This document shows positions 7,401-7,776 of a stretch of 7,776 nucleotides of DNA, one piece after another. Made by a program: the position numbers and the translations under genes. This DNA is from Bacteroidota bacterium (lineage in GTDB: Bacteria > Zhuqueibacterota > Zhuqueibacteria > Zhuqueibacterales > Geothermadaptataceae): contig DRLW01000021.1 of NCBI GenBank assembly GCA_011375275.1, positions 1-7,776 of the forward strand, read 5' to 3'. The notes below the pieces were generated by a model. It saw only the letters and a program-made list of their open reading frames with translations, searched no databases and was not told the DNA's origin. The stretch's first letter is position 1. Each line of letters starts with the position of its first letter.

Positions 7401-7776
7401 GCTGTCGATATCGACAAATCCGAAAACCTTGTCACCCTCTCCATCCGGCGGCGGGCCGAAGCCATCCTCTACTTTGATCTCACCATCCTGGGCCACAGAA
7501 TCATCCTGCGCCTCGGCAACTCCGTGTTTGGTCAACACGACATCGGTCAGAAGGATCGGTATCGCCGTGCCGGGGGTCGCGCTGCTGTCAACCCAGCCGC
7601 TGAACAGGGCAAGCTCTGCTGGCGGACCGGCCGGCTGCTCGTAATAAACACCAGCAGGTGCCGTCGCCTCGAAGCGGATACCATCCGTCACCTCGGTCAC
7701 GGAGATCGACCAGCCCTTCAAAGGAGAGCTGCTGGTGTCTGCTTCCGGGTCAAAAGTAAACTGCGGCGAGCCTGAG
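4470..7776 (-). CDS. Large secreted multidomain protein: cohesin-like modules, Asp-box propeller, T9SS sorting domain (5' end outside window)
   Basis: The frame stays open to the window edge: 1101 residues are visible, no start is seen, and the TTG at 7721-7719 has in-frame coding sequence before it. Residue 1 is taken as the codon at 7775-7773. Two cohesin-like beta modules occupy about 1-105 and 120-259, sharing a GW start, LF-x-G-x-VD-x-SA, an IxI...V-x-LT strand and a final GxIK strand. An eight-proline linker follows (264-271). Residues 280-960 carry about eleven Asp-box (BNR) motifs such as TTDAGNTW (427), SYDAGDTW (536) and STDGGKTW (794), typical of sialidase/sortilin/GH74-type beta-propellers. 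Residues 1010-1101 form a T9SS type A sorting domain with QNYPNPFNP, a GQ-containing Ig-like strand, and SGVYFYKL. The protein is therefore exported and probably surface-attached or released. Enzymatic activity is not established; these propellers are often only binding scaffolds. Confidence 0.93.
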   Translation of the reverse strand, partial: SGSPQFTFDPEADTSSSPLKGWSISVTEVTDGIRFEATAPAGVYYEQPAGPPAELALFSGWVDSSATPGTAIPILLTDVVLTKHGVAEAQDDSVAQDGEIKVEDGFGPPPDGEGDKVFGFVDIDSAPDSVFNIDFVILQPIPADSQLSRIRAEFRVVPPYVTWDSSGHKLAERLAGWTLDVMSGADSLAIDLQAPADSSLSHAAPGDVLFTLAGRVDASAPADAMIMIEPMRVFLTLAGAEREEGPDMVRPGRIKLGDARGEGPPPPPPPPVATGVEGRKNLGLYGGQVLDMAFDEVNGIVIAAVAAPQSVFISADSGLTWMPAFETDSLEFITGSSVRGFGGRAMQVESSEGYSYARTSQEAGTLTGSQVSEDGMNWRTLLDPYMAGNLLRAEFGNSMNPGPMNIASLAARGPLALVGAGEYVFRTTDAGNTWDISQVPPAGVPGEETSVKELGVRADDSTGASFYVIVGAGFNPGGGGFYRTEDGETFTQLFVTLGSDTAEAVMSLAVHPEAGDTLWVSAVSPANQAMNGVYRSYDAGDTWTRVYELSGAGFLAPSVTLYQDPAYPGPDNLRLFLVGADEYSDDLGDSWQKFVPLNDPASTRVSAANAALGHIPGTDVYFSQGDGAPARSTDGLEGSYAFVPTGMEGITIWDIAQVPNEMDKVYLATSVGIAYTSKFTDTTLTSTAKWAPPYGNYPINPPNGGNTAFTAIAIDPENTSHVVAANGNGIFVTENGGFDNEDWSATAYGAVSGLDEPLFKSQGGRIGQISFITSDSVIAAAYCERTLYGALLLSTDGGKTWAVMAQAGTYSYRTVVAAWNAAQDSLVLFAGGGGVVRGPAGVSVDSGAVFKSLDWGATWTRTALAPNGTFNPAPYPLPVNELAVKQGSLDTLYLACGENLSNAIVRSFDGGHTLESISMAAIGPREGAFEAVAINKNNADSVYFAIRRDILVYDAAADTATTLFRGYPGELTHALLYDDLTMGSSSGFYEIEEEPAVTTGVSQAGDNLPHSLELDQNYPNPFNPSTRIHYTLPMAARVKLAIYNVLGQRIEVLIDSRQDAGGYEVLWQPQRLASGVYFYKLRAEFENGTVQTISKKLMLLR
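4473..4748 (-). other. T9SS type A C-terminal sorting domain
   Basis: The last 92 residues hold the YPNPFNP signature, then an Ig-like (FlgD-like) beta sandwich: a strand ending in YTLP, VKLAIYNVLGQ, a GGYEVLWQ strand and SGVYFYKL, closing with a basic KKLMLLR tail. In the family this domain directs outer-membrane export by the type IX machinery after Sec transport. It implies that the genome encodes a T9SS, which is not in this window. Confidence 0.93.
5037..6836 (-). repeat. Asp-box (BNR) repeat array, about 12 propeller blades
   Basis: Asp-box-like motifs (S/T-x-D-x-G-x-T-W) begin near visible residues 314, 372, 427, 484, 536, 584, 632, 733, 794, 852 and 907. Spacing is mostly 48-61 residues, one blade each. 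The 101-residue gap after 632 contains a degenerate blade ending in a Trp near 690. The best matches are at 314, 427, 536, 584, 794 and 852; those at 632, 733 and 907 are weak. Confidence 0.85.
6999..7775 (-). repeat. Duplicated cohesin-like module in the secreted protein
   Basis: Landmarks recur about 154 residues apart: GW at 21 and 176, LF-x-x-G-x-VD-x-SA at 57 and 209, the IPILLTDVVLT strand at 72 against IMIEPMRVFLT at 226, and GEIKVEDG at 98 against GRIKLGDA at 252. The strand order and the final GxIxV strand resemble cohesin/CBM3-type beta sandwiches. The first copy is cut by the window edge, so more copies may lie upstream. Confidence 0.7.

Noticed and set aside
1..7776. CRISPR arrays, tRNA/rRNA genes, transposase genes and attachment sites
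   Set aside because: No direct-repeat/spacer pattern, cloverleaf, rRNA-like segment or transposase motif was seen; coding content is continuous and uniform.

Overview
This is a GC-rich bacterial window with four protein-coding genes and no RNA genes, insertion sequences or CRISPR arrays that I can see. Two traits point to the FCB side of the tree (Calditrichota, candidate KSB1, Ignavibacteria or Zixibacteria-like lineages). The minus-strand protein ends in a type IX secretion (T9SS) type A sorting domain with the YPNPFNP signature. The seryl-tRNA synthetase motif 3 reads ALPR, as I recall it in Bacteroidota-like enzymes. The exact phylum is inference.

Layout. Positions 1-192 are non-coding leader for a plus-strand lipoprotein gene (193-1236). 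That protein has a lipobox, an acidic tether, a beta-rich middle and a C-terminal array of eight roughly 15-residue aromatic/glycine repeats. A strong rho-independent terminator (1256-1295) closes it as a single-gene unit. An AT-rich spacer with a perfect TATAAT box leads into serS (1422-2690). A gap of 120 bases separates serS from a GTG-started NhaC-family antiporter gene (2811-4328). Convergent with it on the minus strand is a very large gene (4470 to beyond 7776). It encodes a multidomain secreted protein with two cohesin-like modules, an octaproline linker, about twelve Asp-box (BNR) propeller blades and the T9SS sorting domain. Its own rho-independent terminator lies at 4406-4440.

How the genes relate. 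serS (translation) and the antiporter (sodium/pH homeostasis) are housekeeping genes that may be co-transcribed. The lipoprotein and the T9SS cargo are envelope or extracellular proteins with separate transcription signals. I see no sign that the four genes form one dedicated system.

The parts most likely to be undescribed are the lipoprotein with its repeat array and opposite charge halves, and the domain combination of the large secreted protein. The long antisense ORFs over all four genes are codon-aligned shadows and are not annotated as genes.
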